Assembly (NCBI GenBank): GCA_037974335.1
Contig: CM075760.1
Coordinates: 8,863,432 to 8,927,431 of the forward strand
DNA: 64,000 nucleotides
Origin: Prionace glauca
Lineage: Eukaryota > Chordata > Chondrichthyes > Carcharhiniformes > Carcharhinidae
Reading direction: 5' to 3'
The notes beneath the pieces are model-generated. The model saw only the letters and a program-made list of their open reading frames with translations, made no database searches and had not been told where the DNA came from. Below, in pieces: positions 45,755 to 55,740 of this stretch (positions within the stretch are counted from its first letter, which is position 1; each line of letters opens with the position of its first letter). The position numbers were made by a program, and so were the translations under genes.

Positions 45755-45792
45755 CACAGTGTCAGATTACAGCTAAACCCCATACAAAAACC
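45755..45792 (+). promoter_or_regulatory. RSS of V-H with 22-bp spacer
   Basis: Heptamer CACAGTG (45755-45761) and nonamer ACAAAAACC (45784-45792) are both consensus. The spacer is 22 bp where the others have 23. Confidence 0.85.
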
Positions 45793-46239
45793 TCAGAGAG
45801 TATTCACTGCTCCACGAAGTTTCCTTCTGCGCGAATGCAGTCAGGTCTGTTTACCGGGTATTTTGTCCGGATTGAGATCGGCAGAGAAGCGGTTTGGGAA
45901 AACTAGAAGGTAATCTCCATGCCGCGATTTATGTACTAAACTGAAACAATGAGTATCTAGCTACCAGCTAAAGGAAGCAGTGGAGTTAATATGATAGAAA
46001 ATTGCAGGCTGATCTTCCTGAATTGTTAACTCAAATAAGCCCAGGGACACCTGTAACAAAATGCAGAACAGATCAAAATCTTTTGTCGTATTTAACAAAT
46101 GAGATGTCGAATAGCCGCCACAGAGACTCACCCAGCAACACCACTATTATTCTAAATCTGGGACACAGAAACTCACCCAACAACACGAAGATAATCGAGT
46201 GTGTTATGTAGTGTTGAACTGCCTCCCTGAAGCTCTGCG
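45793..46239. other. Intergenic after V-H
   Basis: Short internal repeat 'cagagactcacccagcaacacca' and 'cagaaactcacccaacaacacga' at about 46,120-46,190. No gene. Confidence 0.45.
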
Positions 46240-47105
46240 GCCTCTGAGGTTTCAGGTACACCCATTCTGCTGTTAGTGAGGGAGTTCCAGGGTTTGAACC
46301 CAGTGAGGGTGAAGGAACAACGATATATTTCCAGGAAAGGATGTGAAATAACTTGAAAGGGAACCTCTAGGTGGTGGTGTTCCCATGTGCCTGCTGCCCT
46401 TGTCCCCCCAGATGGAAGTGGTCGTGTGTTTGGATTGCGCTGCCTAAAAAAACGTTTGTGACTTTCTGCAGTGTTTCTTGTAGAATGTACACACGGCTAC
46501 CACTGTTCTTCGGTGGTGGCAGGAATGGATGTTTTCGGAATGGTGAGCAATCAAGCGGACTGTTTGGTCCTGTATTGTGTCGAGTTTATTGACTTGTTGG
46601 AGCCACATTATCCATGTAAGTAGGAAGCATTCCACTTTCACTCCTGACTTGTACCTTGTAGATGGTGGATATGCTGTGGGGAGTCAAACTGCGAATTACT
46701 CTTCGCAGGATTCTTAACCTTTGATCTGCTCTGGTAGCCACGGTCCTGGGTCCAGGTCAGTTTTCAGTCAAATCCCAGGATGTTGATGGGCTGGGGCGGG
46801 TGTGGGATGGGGTAGATGTGGAATCAGCGATGGCAATGTTATTGAATGTCAAGGAAAGTTTTTTCTAGACCCTCTCTTTTTAGAGGTGGTCAATGCCTGG
46901 AACTTGTGTGACGTGAATATTGTTTGCACTTCTCAGGTCAAACCTAAGTATTGTCCAGGTCTTGCTGCATTTGGGCATAGACCAAAAGTCTGTTTCCAGA
47001 CTGTGGAGTGTTATCCTTAAGTTCAAGAATGTGAATGATTTCGTCGCCAGAAAGCCCACTCTCACCGAGTGAATGTTTCTTCAATCGGATAGGTTATGGC
47101 CTGAT
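46240..47105 (-). mobile_element. LINE family D, longer fragment
   Basis: The minus strand reads VNKLDTIQDQTVRLIAHHSENIHSCHHRRTVVAVCTFYKKH, the C-terminal part of a LINE RT ORF. Broken in several places. Pairs with the fragment at 41,715-42,330. Confidence 0.65.
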
Positions 47106-47254
47106 TGTCAATATGACTGAGCAAAGTCGATGTTAGGAATTGCAAAGCCCAGAGCAACCTCGTTCACTTGCTTCATTTCCTGCTCTCGCTCTGACATGTC
47201 TTGCCTGCAGTGTGCTATTCGTATGATCGCTGCAGCAACTATAAACAGGTGTGA

Positions 47255-47293
47255 GGGTGTTGTACAGTAACTGCCATCTTTCCTCTCAGTGTG
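47255..47293 (-). promoter_or_regulatory. Degenerate 23-RSS of V-G pseudogene
   Basis: Heptamer CACACTG (47287-47293), 23-bp spacer, nonamer ACAACACCC (47255-47263), which has lost the A run. Confidence 0.65.
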
Positions 47294-47708
47294 AGCCGTA
47301 TCGCACAGTAATACACAGCAGTATCCACGCTCTCAGTGTCTTCACTAACCAACTGGCCCAATTTGCCCGCAGTGGAAAGTTTCAATTCAAATCAGTCCTT
47401 TTCTCTTCGCCAACCGAGTATCTGCTTATTATCCACTTACGTCCTTGATGGGGCTTTTGTCTGTACCAATACAGTCCAAAAATACTGGACATGCCATAGC
47501 TGCAGTTTATCTGTGCTGAATCCCCGCTCTGGACTGTTTTCGCTGCTTGAGTTTATGAAACTTGGTCCGAGTGATATCGACCTATGAAAACATTCAGTCA
47601 ATGAAACACTGGAGCAAAATTAATATAAATATACAGACCCACAAGTTATAGAATAAATATCAGGCATTTAAAAGTTGGCATCACCAGAATGACGAGGAAT
47701 AGATTCAT
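47294..47708 (-). pseudogene. V-G-type pseudogene
   Basis: V exon about 47294-47581: GDSAQINCSYGMS, GLYWYRQKPHQGRKWIISR, TAVYYCAIRLT. An in-frame stop lies in FR1 (after DQVS) and another with a frame change in FR3. The leader at about 47,670-47,708 (MNLFLVILVMPT) lacks a GT donor. Related to V-G by leader and position next to a family D LINE. Confidence 0.8.
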
Positions 47709-47734
47709 TTGCACTGTGTGATACAAAAGCATTG

Positions 47735-48111
47735 TTCAAAACCAGGAGCCATCTCGTTAACCCCATAACTATGGGCTCTGAGCAGATACTGGGGAGCTCG
47801 CTGTGGATACTGGCGATACCAGAACAGGCTATAGTCTATAGTTGAACTCGATAGAGAGTAATTGCAGAGTATTGCTGAATCTTCAGCCTCTGCTGCTTCA
47901 ACTCCTGATTCTGACTGGGAAACTGAGTCTCCGTTACTCATCTCTGAAAATAAACAGCAGACGGACAATGGATTAGGATTAAGAGGAAGACAATAATCAG
48001 ACAGCGATGGGAAAAGGAAATTCTGGGATTGCGATATATTTTAGGAATGTCCCAGTTTCACTGACTTGCGATCAGAGCAATAACCAGAGTTAGAAATATT
48101 TTCACCCCCAT
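47735..48111 (-). pseudogene. V-C2, 3'-truncated V segment
   Basis: Leader 48066-48111 (MGVKIFLTLVIALIA) with donor gtcagt, V exon from 47943: MSNGDSVSQSESGVEAAEA, LCNYSLS, YSLFWYRQYPQRAPQYLLR. Ends after APGFEQ, where the homology to V-C1 stops. The second Cys and RSS are missing. The exon is joined to the leader region of the V-G pseudogene. Confidence 0.85.
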
Positions 48112-48419
48112 GGTTCCAGTCTGAACTCCAGGAACAGAAACACGAATCTCTGACTGTAACCGACTTGGAATGTGAGAATATGACAGAGCAAGGAGTATGC
48201 AATACCATTGGCTGGGGTTTATTTCCTCTCCCATTTTATACCGGTCAATAGAAACTTTCTGAAGAAGGAGACCGTGATGTTTTGTAAGTGATCACAGAAC
48301 GCCCTCCAGTGGACAGTACAACCGCATCAGAAACAGACACAGAACCAAGAGTCCAGATAGATACATTCCGAGAAATATAGAGACACAGAAATATCCAGTA
48401 CTGCTACAATTCTGGGCAA

Positions 48420-50030
48420 GCGGAAACATCCATTCCGCATCCACCCTGTTAATATCTCTTACGGTTAGAAAGGTTTCCAGCAAGTTGCCTCTTTCTCTTC
48501 TAAACTCCAGTGGATGCAAACCCAGCATCACCAGTCTTTCTTCGAAAATTAACTTGCTCATTCTGGTAATAGTTTTACAAACGTTCTACGAATATTTTCT
48601 AAAGCATTACCATCTTTCTTTAGATAAGGAGACAAGTATTGTGGAGAATTCTCCAGATATGGTCTCACAAATGCCCAGTACAACGGAAACACACCCTACC
48701 TATTTTTTGCAGTACATTCCCTCATAATAAGAACATAAGAACATAAGAACATAAGAAATAGGAGCAGGAGTAGGCCATCTAGCCCTTCGAGCCTGCCCCG
48801 CCATTCAATAAGATCATGGCTGATCTGTCATGGCTCAGTTCCACATTCCGGCCCTCTCCCCATAATCTTTAATCCCCTCTCTTATCAAAAACCCATCAAC
48901 CCGCTTCTTGAAAATATTTAGCGAGGCAGCCTCCACCACTTCAACGGGTAGACAATTCCAGAGATTCACCACCCTTTGAGTGAAGAAGTTCCTCCTCAAC
49001 TCCGTTCTAAAACGCCCCTCCCCCCTTTATCTTGAGGCTGTGCCCCCTAGTCCTACTGTCTTTTTTGAGCGGGAAGAGTCTCTCCACCTCTATCCTGTCC
49101 ATCCCATTCATCATCTTATACGTCTAATGAGATCTCCCCTCATTCTTCTAAGCTCCAACGAGTACAAGCCTAGTTCATTCAGCCTCTTCTCATAGCTCAA
49201 CCCCCTCAACTCCGGTATCAGCCTAGTAAACCTCCTCTGCACTCCCTCCAAGGCCAAAATATCTTTGCGCCGGTGCGGCGCCCAAATCTGCACACAGTAC
49301 TTCCAGCTGCGGCCTCACCAATGCCCTATACAGCTGCAGCAAGACCTCCCTACTCTTATATTCAATCTCCTTCGCTATGAAGGCCAGCATCCCATTCGCC
49401 TTCCTGACCACCTGCTGCACCTGCAAGCTGGGTTTTTGCGACTCATGCACAAGGACCCCGAGGTCCCTCTGCACCGTCGCCTGCTGCAGTTTTTCGCCCC
49501 GTAAGTAATAGTCCTTCCTACCATTCTTCCTTCCAAAGTGGACCACCTCACACTTGCCAACATTAAATTCCATTTGCCATTTCCTGGCCCATTCGCCCAG
49601 CCTATCTACATCCTTCTGCAGACTATCCACACCCTCCGCACAATTTACCGTTCCCCCAATCTTGGTGTCATCCGCAAATTTCGACACCCTATACTCGGTT
49701 CCATCCTCCAGATCATCTATATAAATGGTAAAAAGCTGAGGTCCCAGCACCGACCCCTGGGGCACTCCACTAGTCACCATCCGCCAATCCGAATAGCACC
49801 CGTTGACCCCCACTCTCTGCCTCCTATTTGACAACCAATCCTCTATCCACGCTAACACCCTACCCCCAACTCCAAGTCCCCTGACCTTCTGCAATAACCT
49901 CTTCTGAGGTACTTTGTCAAACGCTAATAAGTGATAACATTCTACGATATTTTCTAATTAATTGCTGTACTTGCACACTAACCCCTTGTGATTCCTGGAC
50001 TAGGACAGCCAAATTCATTTATACCTCAGA
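48420..50030 (-). mobile_element. Old LINE fragment split by family A LINE
   Basis: Parts at about 48,420-48,727 and 49,924-50,030 mirror 15,425-15,830. Confidence 0.65.
48728..49923 (-). mobile_element. CR1-clade LINE family A, 5'-truncated, right arm only
   Basis: RT from LGVGGRVLAWIEDWLSN through GVPQGSVLGPQLF, FADDTKIGG and RALVRPQLE, then the thumb region in another frame. The 3' tail is ATGTTCTT repeats at about 48,728-48,760. AATAAG on both sides (48,727-48,732 region and 49,924-49,929) fits a target duplication. The left arm has the empty site near 15,515. Confidence 0.92.
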
Positions 50031-50087
50031 ATTTCGTGACCGCTCGCCATTTAAATATTAATCTTATTTCATATTCATCATGCCAAA

Positions 50088-50765
50088 ATTGAGAACACCA
50101 TCCACCAGGTTTTTGGCACATACTCTTGCAACTTGGCCAACGTTGTCTACCGAATAAGCTGCAGGAAAGGATGTGCTGAAGTGTGATACATTGGCGAGAC
50201 CATGCAGACGCTACGACAACGGATGAATGAAGATCGCTCAACAATCACGAGACAAAACTATTCCCTTCCTGTTGGTGAACACTTCAGTGGTCACGGGCAT
50301 TCGGCTTCTGATCTTTGGGTAAGCATTCTCCAAGGCGGCCTTCACGACACACGACAGCGCAGAGTCGCTGAGCAGAGACTGATAGCCATTGGTACCTCCG
50401 CACACACGAGGAAGGCCTCAACTGGGATTTTGGGTTCATGTTGCATTATCTGTAACCCCCTTTGATTTGCCTGAACTTGCAACATCCCACTTACTGTCCT
50501 GCCTGGAGACAATACACATCTCTTTAACCTATGCTTAATGATATCTCCACTCACATTGCCTGCACATTTAAGACTTGAATAACAGGTTAGCTGTAAAGAC
50601 TCGCATTCTAATCAGTATTCTGTAAACTGTGTGTGTCTTTATATGCTCTTCTCTGACCAGAACATTCCACACACCTGACGAAGGAATAGCGTTTCCGAAA
50701 GCTTGTGTGTTTACTAGTACATAAACTGGTTGGACTTTAGCCTGGTGTTGTGAGAATTCTTCCTG
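50088..50765 (+). mobile_element. Penelope-like element fragment
   Basis: GIY-YIG-type region with ETMQTLRQRMNED and PVGEHFSGHGHSASDLWV, then the terminal block with 'gcgtttccgaaagcttgtgtg' and 'ggttggactttagcctggtg' against V-B2. Broken, no reverse transcriptase. Mirror of 14,691-15,365. Confidence 0.65.
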
Positions 50766-50956
50766 CACTGGCACCGTCAGCAGGCCTGGAAAGCTCCAGT
50801 GTACATGGTTCTTCTTATTGGAGAGAATGTGCAAAGGGGCAGTGACCTCAAAGCTAAGTTTTTTTCTAAATTTGATAAAAATAACAAGACTACAAAGCTA
50901 ACGATCAGTTATACCGTGACCTCCGATAGCGTCATGTATTCCTGTGCTATGAAGCC
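50762..50956 (+). pseudogene. V-B2, 5'-truncated V segment
   Basis: FR2 onward only. KFDKNNKTTKLTISYTVTSDSVMYSCAMKP is readable, with a stop-free frame from 50,799. Same truncation point as V-B1. Confidence 0.8.
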
Positions 50957-50996
50957 CATACTGCTACAGAGATATAACGCATGCCGTACAAAAACT
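50957..50996 (+). promoter_or_regulatory. RSS of V-B2 (24-bp spacer)
   Basis: CATACTG (50957-50963), 24-bp spacer, ACAAAAACT (50988-50996). Confidence 0.6.
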
Positions 50997-51021
50997 CCAC
51001 ATTGGCAGTTCCACTTAGCTG

Positions 51022-51035
51022 CCAGCAGGGCGCGC
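51022..51035 (+). promoter_or_regulatory. CTCF-like motif beyond the RSS of V-B2
   Basis: CCAGCAGGGCGCGC, 25 bp after the nonamer, on the V strand. Identical to the mirror site at 14,416. Confidence 0.45.
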
Positions 51036-52295
51036 TCACGCGCCCCTAATTCAGATTCCACAGTGAGAGTGCCAGAGATTCATCAAATTACAACAAAACA
51101 CAACACTCAGAAACAACAGCTGATGTGGTACAGTTTCACAGTTACATTAGTTGATGATTTTAACTTACATTTGCAATGGATACAACATTGACAAATCGGT
51201 CTGAGATTCCGTAACTCCCTTGTTTTGATTTTCAATGCGTTTCTCTGCCCATTTGTTCCTAACTGTTCTTGCCTTTCCTGGTTTATGGAAATTGTCCGCA
51301 TTTCCCTTTCCCAGTCTCTAACGTAAACATTTAAAGCTTTTTCTGTGACCTTGTGCATTAATTCAGAACCTCTCCAATACAGCTGCTCAGCTTCCCATCC
51401 GCATCACTGTTAAAGATTTTGCAAAGTATTGAATCATTTACCAACACTGACACTCCTGGTCCGAGTCTACTGGTCCGCAATATGGAATGAAACCACTGTT
51501 ACACAGAGGCAAAGTTGTAGAATTCCAATGTGACATTATTATTGAGTTCAATTCTCTCCAGACTAAGTCTACCTGTGACTACACTATCTATGGTGGCCCC
51601 GCCCACAGGTTTCCTGTGCTCTTCTCACCCTGACCCGTCTCACCTGCGTTGTTTTATTAGAACTTTTATTGGAGATATTGATTTTTTCTGCTTTTCCCTG
51701 CTTGGCACTCTTTTGATCAGCAGTCCAATGGGGTGGCAAGCTATATTCCCACTCTGAAACAGGATTTCACACACTGCAAAGTTAGAAATTGAGGGAGCAT
51801 CGTGTGGAAATATCTTAGGCCATTCATTATTCTATCACTTCTAATGAAGTCGATGTCTCAACTTAGAAAAAAAATCCTTCCCCACCATAACTGCTTTCCC
51901 AAACAGGATTCAAAACAAACTTCTTGTTATGTTGTTGTGAGGATGGATATTGTCATTCTCCATGTTAGAACAAAGCCGTCAACGCTCAGGGGACCAGTCG
52001 GTTCCTGAAATGACAGTTGAAGGGGAAAGTAATCCCCTGTCGCCGGATGATCAAATTCACTTTATTCCTTTCATCTCTCGGCCAATTGTATGAATTGTAA
52101 ATGAAGGAGCTATGAGATCATTGGTTGCATTGAAGTACATAGAAACTTGAAGCTGATTAGACGTCGCCTGATGACATTTTCAGCAGTAAACCAATCAACA
52201 GGGGCCCGGATATGACTCGATCTTTTCCAGTCTTGACTAAAAAAACTTCAGATTCAACCCGTTCTGGTCAAATTCGCCGCGAGCTCTCTACAAAC

Positions 52296-53193
52296 ATGTC
52301 TCATTTTACTCTGCATTTATTCCTCACAGCGGCAGCGCTTTTAACCGGTAGGTTCACAAATGGATCCACGCTGTGCTACACATCTTTGCCATGCATTATA
52401 TTCTATCCTGCGCTTCGCTCAGTGCGAGGGGCAGGGGTGAGTGGTCAGGGAATAGATTGAACTCAACATTGAAAAATTATCAGGATCTCGCTGGTCTCAT
52501 TACTGAACACTATTGGGATTAGGCACAATTCCCCCATGGAATGAGAGAGAATGAGTTGGTCTCAGGTTGAAGCTCATCTGATACCAGTGAATAACTTTGG
52601 CAAATACCACACTTCAAACAGACTGTTTCCAGTTACAAGAACTGAAGGCGAGGAACTGATCTCGTTAGAAAGAGCAGAATATTTGTGATAGAAGTTTTAT
52701 TTAATCACCATAACCACCTCCCCTTCCCATCCGCTGAACTGTGAAATATATTTTTGTTATGCTTTGCGATTTCTTTTTGACATTATTGCTCAAGAATACG
52801 GCATATTCTAGTGGGGGGTGCGGGTAGGTGGAGGAGACAGAGTAAAGTCGCATTATTTAGTTTAATATTTCTTTGCTTCCTCACAGGACATTGTGAAGGA
52901 GATTCTGTTTCACAGACACCGGCTGCAGTCACCGTCACTGAAGGAGATGTTGTTCAGTTACTCTGTAATTACACAGTTACAAGTACTGGCATTCCTTATT
53001 TATTCTGGTACCGACAGCATTCCAGCGGGTCCATGGAGTTTCTGCTGAAGAGGAATAGATACAGCGACAAAACAGAGACATCGCCAGGGGACCGTTTTAC
53101 AGCGGAGCTCAATGAAACAACCCGCACCGTCCCGCTGCAAGTGTCTGAAACAGAGCTGACAGACTCCGGGGTGTATTACTGCGCACTGAGACC
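52296..53193 (+). CDS. T-cell receptor V segment V-A2 (TRAV/TRDV-like)
   Basis: Leader exon 52296-52347 (MSHFTLHLFLTAAALLTG) ends at donor gtaggt. V exon 52887-53193 follows ...cctcacag, phase 1. V domain: GDSVSQTPAAVTVTEG, LLCNYTVT, YLFWYRQHSSGSMEFLLKR, AELNETTRTVPLQ, SGVYYCALRP. Differs from V-A1 at scattered residues (for example S to G in CDR1, RRYRNS to KRNRYS). No stop. Both copies of the family look functional, which argues against decay since the duplication. Confidence 0.88.
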
Positions 53194-53232
53194 CACAGAG
53201 ACTCAGAGCTGGGCTGAACCTGTACAAAAACT
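53194..53232 (+). promoter_or_regulatory. 23-RSS of V-A2
   Basis: CACAGAG (53194-53200), 23-bp spacer, ACAAAAACT (53224-53232). Confidence 0.85.
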
Positions 53233-53902
53233 CTCAGAGCCTCACGCAACGTAATGGATCAGAGTGAGTCTGAAATGAAACCTGAAATCGTAGCGATTTC
53301 TCAATCTTTACTGAGAATATTTTTATGAATAACAAATATATTGCAAAATTAAAACATCGAAACACTTAAAAGAATGAGCTTGAGAATATTTTTGTAAATT
53401 TTAATGTCCCGAAGCGTTTTATGTAATAAACACAGCAGCTATTTTTGGACTCACAATGATATTATTTCATTCAGTAATATTGTAGTGCTCTGTCTGTGTC
53501 AGTCATTGTGATTGGTGAACACATTCCGAACAGGATGTTTCTCTTGCTCTTTTTGGAAACAGTGACCATGTGGCACCTCCACCTGAGAGGGAAGACGGTA
53601 CCCCAGATTTAACAGGTCATCGAGAGGCTGAGAGCTCTGACGGTGCAGCATTTCTAAACACTGCGCTGTCTCCTCGGTAAATTCCCGGAGTGTTGTTCCG
53701 GATAGACTGCCGGTTTCTCCTGGAGGGGAAAGAATTTCTGAAGGGACTGAAGAAAGAATCCGGGAAGTCCCAGTGCGTGGTGACCACTCATTAACCTATT
53801 CTGGAAAAAAAACAAACTGAAATAACGGAAATGAAATTAAAAATAAACATTATCGGTTCCCCTGGAAACAGAAAGACAATGAACGCAACCTGTACAAACA
53901 TG

Positions 53903-54095
53903 TCTGCACGGGTTTCCTCCAGATGCTCTGCATTCCTCCAGCAGTCCAAAAGACTTGCTGGTTAGATGCATTGGCCATGCCAAATTCTCCATCAGTGTTT
54001 CCCGAACAGGAATGTGGCGACAAGAAAATTTTCACAGGAATTGCATTGCAGTGTGAATGTAAGCCTAATTATTCGTGATACTAATAAATAAAACT
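53903..54095 (+). mobile_element. SINE at the outer end of the palindrome
   Basis: 'ctgcacgggtttcctccaga', 'attggccatgccaaattctcc', 'ggaatgtggcgac', AATAAA end. It begins just where the inverted homology stops. Confidence 0.75.
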
Positions 54096-54129
54096 AAACT
54101 GCAGGTCAAGGTGCCGCTGTGACAATGCA

Positions 54130-55375
54130 CCCTCTTGTTTAAACACTCTGCAATGCTGAGACTGGGGAGAGGAGTGAACAACAGGGAGCAGCATTGCAGC
54201 TTCTCTCCCCCCATTGAAACTGGGATTGTTGCTCCATCTGCTGCACCTCCCCACCACATCCACTGGGGGGCAGTCTGGACAATGGGCTGCAGGCAGACCT
54301 CACTGCGCCTGCGCCACAATCACACCCGCCGCCGGCAGCGTCCATCTTGCGTTGCCAAGGGAGACGGCCAGCGTCCATCTTGCGTTGCCAGGGGAGACGG
54401 CCAGCGGCCATTTTGCGTTGCCAGGGGAGACGGCGTCCCGCGCGCTGCACTCTGAGGGAATTTCCCCTTCTGCACATGCGCCCAGGCAGTTACATTTGAA
54501 TCTTTTAATATTTTGAATCTTGATGATTATTATTCATATCCTCACCCGTCAGCCTTTCGGTTCCTTCTCCATTCGGGAAAATCGTTTCCGTTTTTTATTC
54601 CGTCTGTTTTTCAATCACACCCGCGCGGTGCGCTCTGGGAAAATACTACCGCACATGCGCGGTTCCGCCACCTGCCTCTTTATAAAAATATGTATTTTGT
54701 TTAATTTTAATTCCGCTCCGGGCGGGATTTCCGGGAGGGAATTTCTCTCACTTTCTACATTTCTGAACCGTCGCTTTTTCCTCGACGGGGGGAGGGGCTG
54801 ACGGTGACGTCACGGAAATATGGCCGCTGGCCCCGCCACTCTGCAGGCCCCGGATGTTCCGCCAACGAGCAGCGGCCGGGCCGGTGTGGGCAAGAGGTGA
54901 CACTGGGCGGAGCAGCGCCCGGGCGTGTTACAGCGACCCCCGGTGGTCAGGAAGGGAAATAGCAGCAGCGCAGTCTCTGCCCAAAGGCTTCCCCAGTTCA
55001 GCTGCTCAGAGACACTGGGAACCTCTTCAACTGGAAACTTCAGCTTCTCACATTCACCCCCTGTGTTCAGTCATTGTTTAATAGACAACCTGTGTAGGGA
55101 AATCAGAAACAACTTGTTTACATTAAAGATGGTGGGAATCTGAACCATTCTGCTCAAAAAGCTCTACTTGCCCTGAAATTTCAATTGAAATGTTCAAGAT
55201 GAGAATTTATAGATACAAGTCATGTTGTATGTGGAACGCTCATGATGCCACAATAAGATCAGTACAGACATCTCACAGGGTTGTGTGAGTGGAGAAGGTG
55301 TCAGAGATGGAATGGCTAAATATAGAGCTACAGGGTCTCAAGGTCAGTTTTGGGTTAAGAAAAATGGCAGTACAG
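54130..55375 (+). promoter_or_regulatory. GC-rich promoter-like unit, copy C
   Basis: Three tandem 'gttgccaggggagacggccagc' plus CCATCTTGC units at 54,335-54,435. TGACGTCA with 'aatatggccgc' lies at about 54,806-54,830, followed by 'acgagcagcggccgggccgg' and the CTCF-like motif at 54,933. The 3' part holds a 72-residue open frame (54925-55143) equivalent to those in copies A and B. Longest of the three copies. No downstream exon recognised. Confidence 0.55.
54933..54946 (-). promoter_or_regulatory. CTCF-like motif (copy C)
   Basis: Minus strand CCACCGGGGGTCGC, two differences from CCASYAGRKGGCRS, pointing left into the V array. Confidence 0.35.
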
Positions 55376-55740
55376 AGAACAGGGAAAATTACAGCCCAGG
55401 ATCATACCATTCGGCCCTTCAAACCTTCACTGACCATGCTGTCCGACTTAACTAAAACCCCCCATCCTTCCGGGACCATATCCCTCTATTCCCATCCTAT
55501 TCATGTACTTGTCAAGTGATGTAAAAGTCACAACTGCATCCGCTTCTACTATCTCTCCCCAGCAGTGAGTTCCCGGAACCCACTACTCTCTGTGTAAACA
55601 ATCTGCCATGTCCATCTCCTTTAAACCTTGCCCCTCGCACCTTAAAGCATGCCTTCATCGGCCGGAGCATTTTGTTGCTGAACAGTATCTGAATCTCGAT
55701 GTTACACCCATAGTATCTTCGCTCTGGCCTCGGCCTCAAA
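55375..55740 (-). mobile_element. LINE family C 3' region
   Basis: 'attcggcccttcaaa', 'aactaaaaccccccatccttccgggaccatatccctctattccc', 'agcagtgagttcccggaaccc': antisense of a CR1-type 3' region. Confidence 0.7.

Larger units (their letters stand above)
47734..53897. repeat. Palindrome, right arm, outer block
   Basis: Inverted copy of 11,568-16,504. Contains V-C2, the old LINE split by a family A LINE, the Penelope-like fragment, V-B2 and V-A2. Confidence 0.9.

Noticed and set aside
11568-53897. Palindrome as a pure assembly artefact
   Set aside because: Arms differ at many bases, carry different transposon insertions and different interiors, and hold tRNA copies with compensating changes. 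Long-read confirmation was not possible here.
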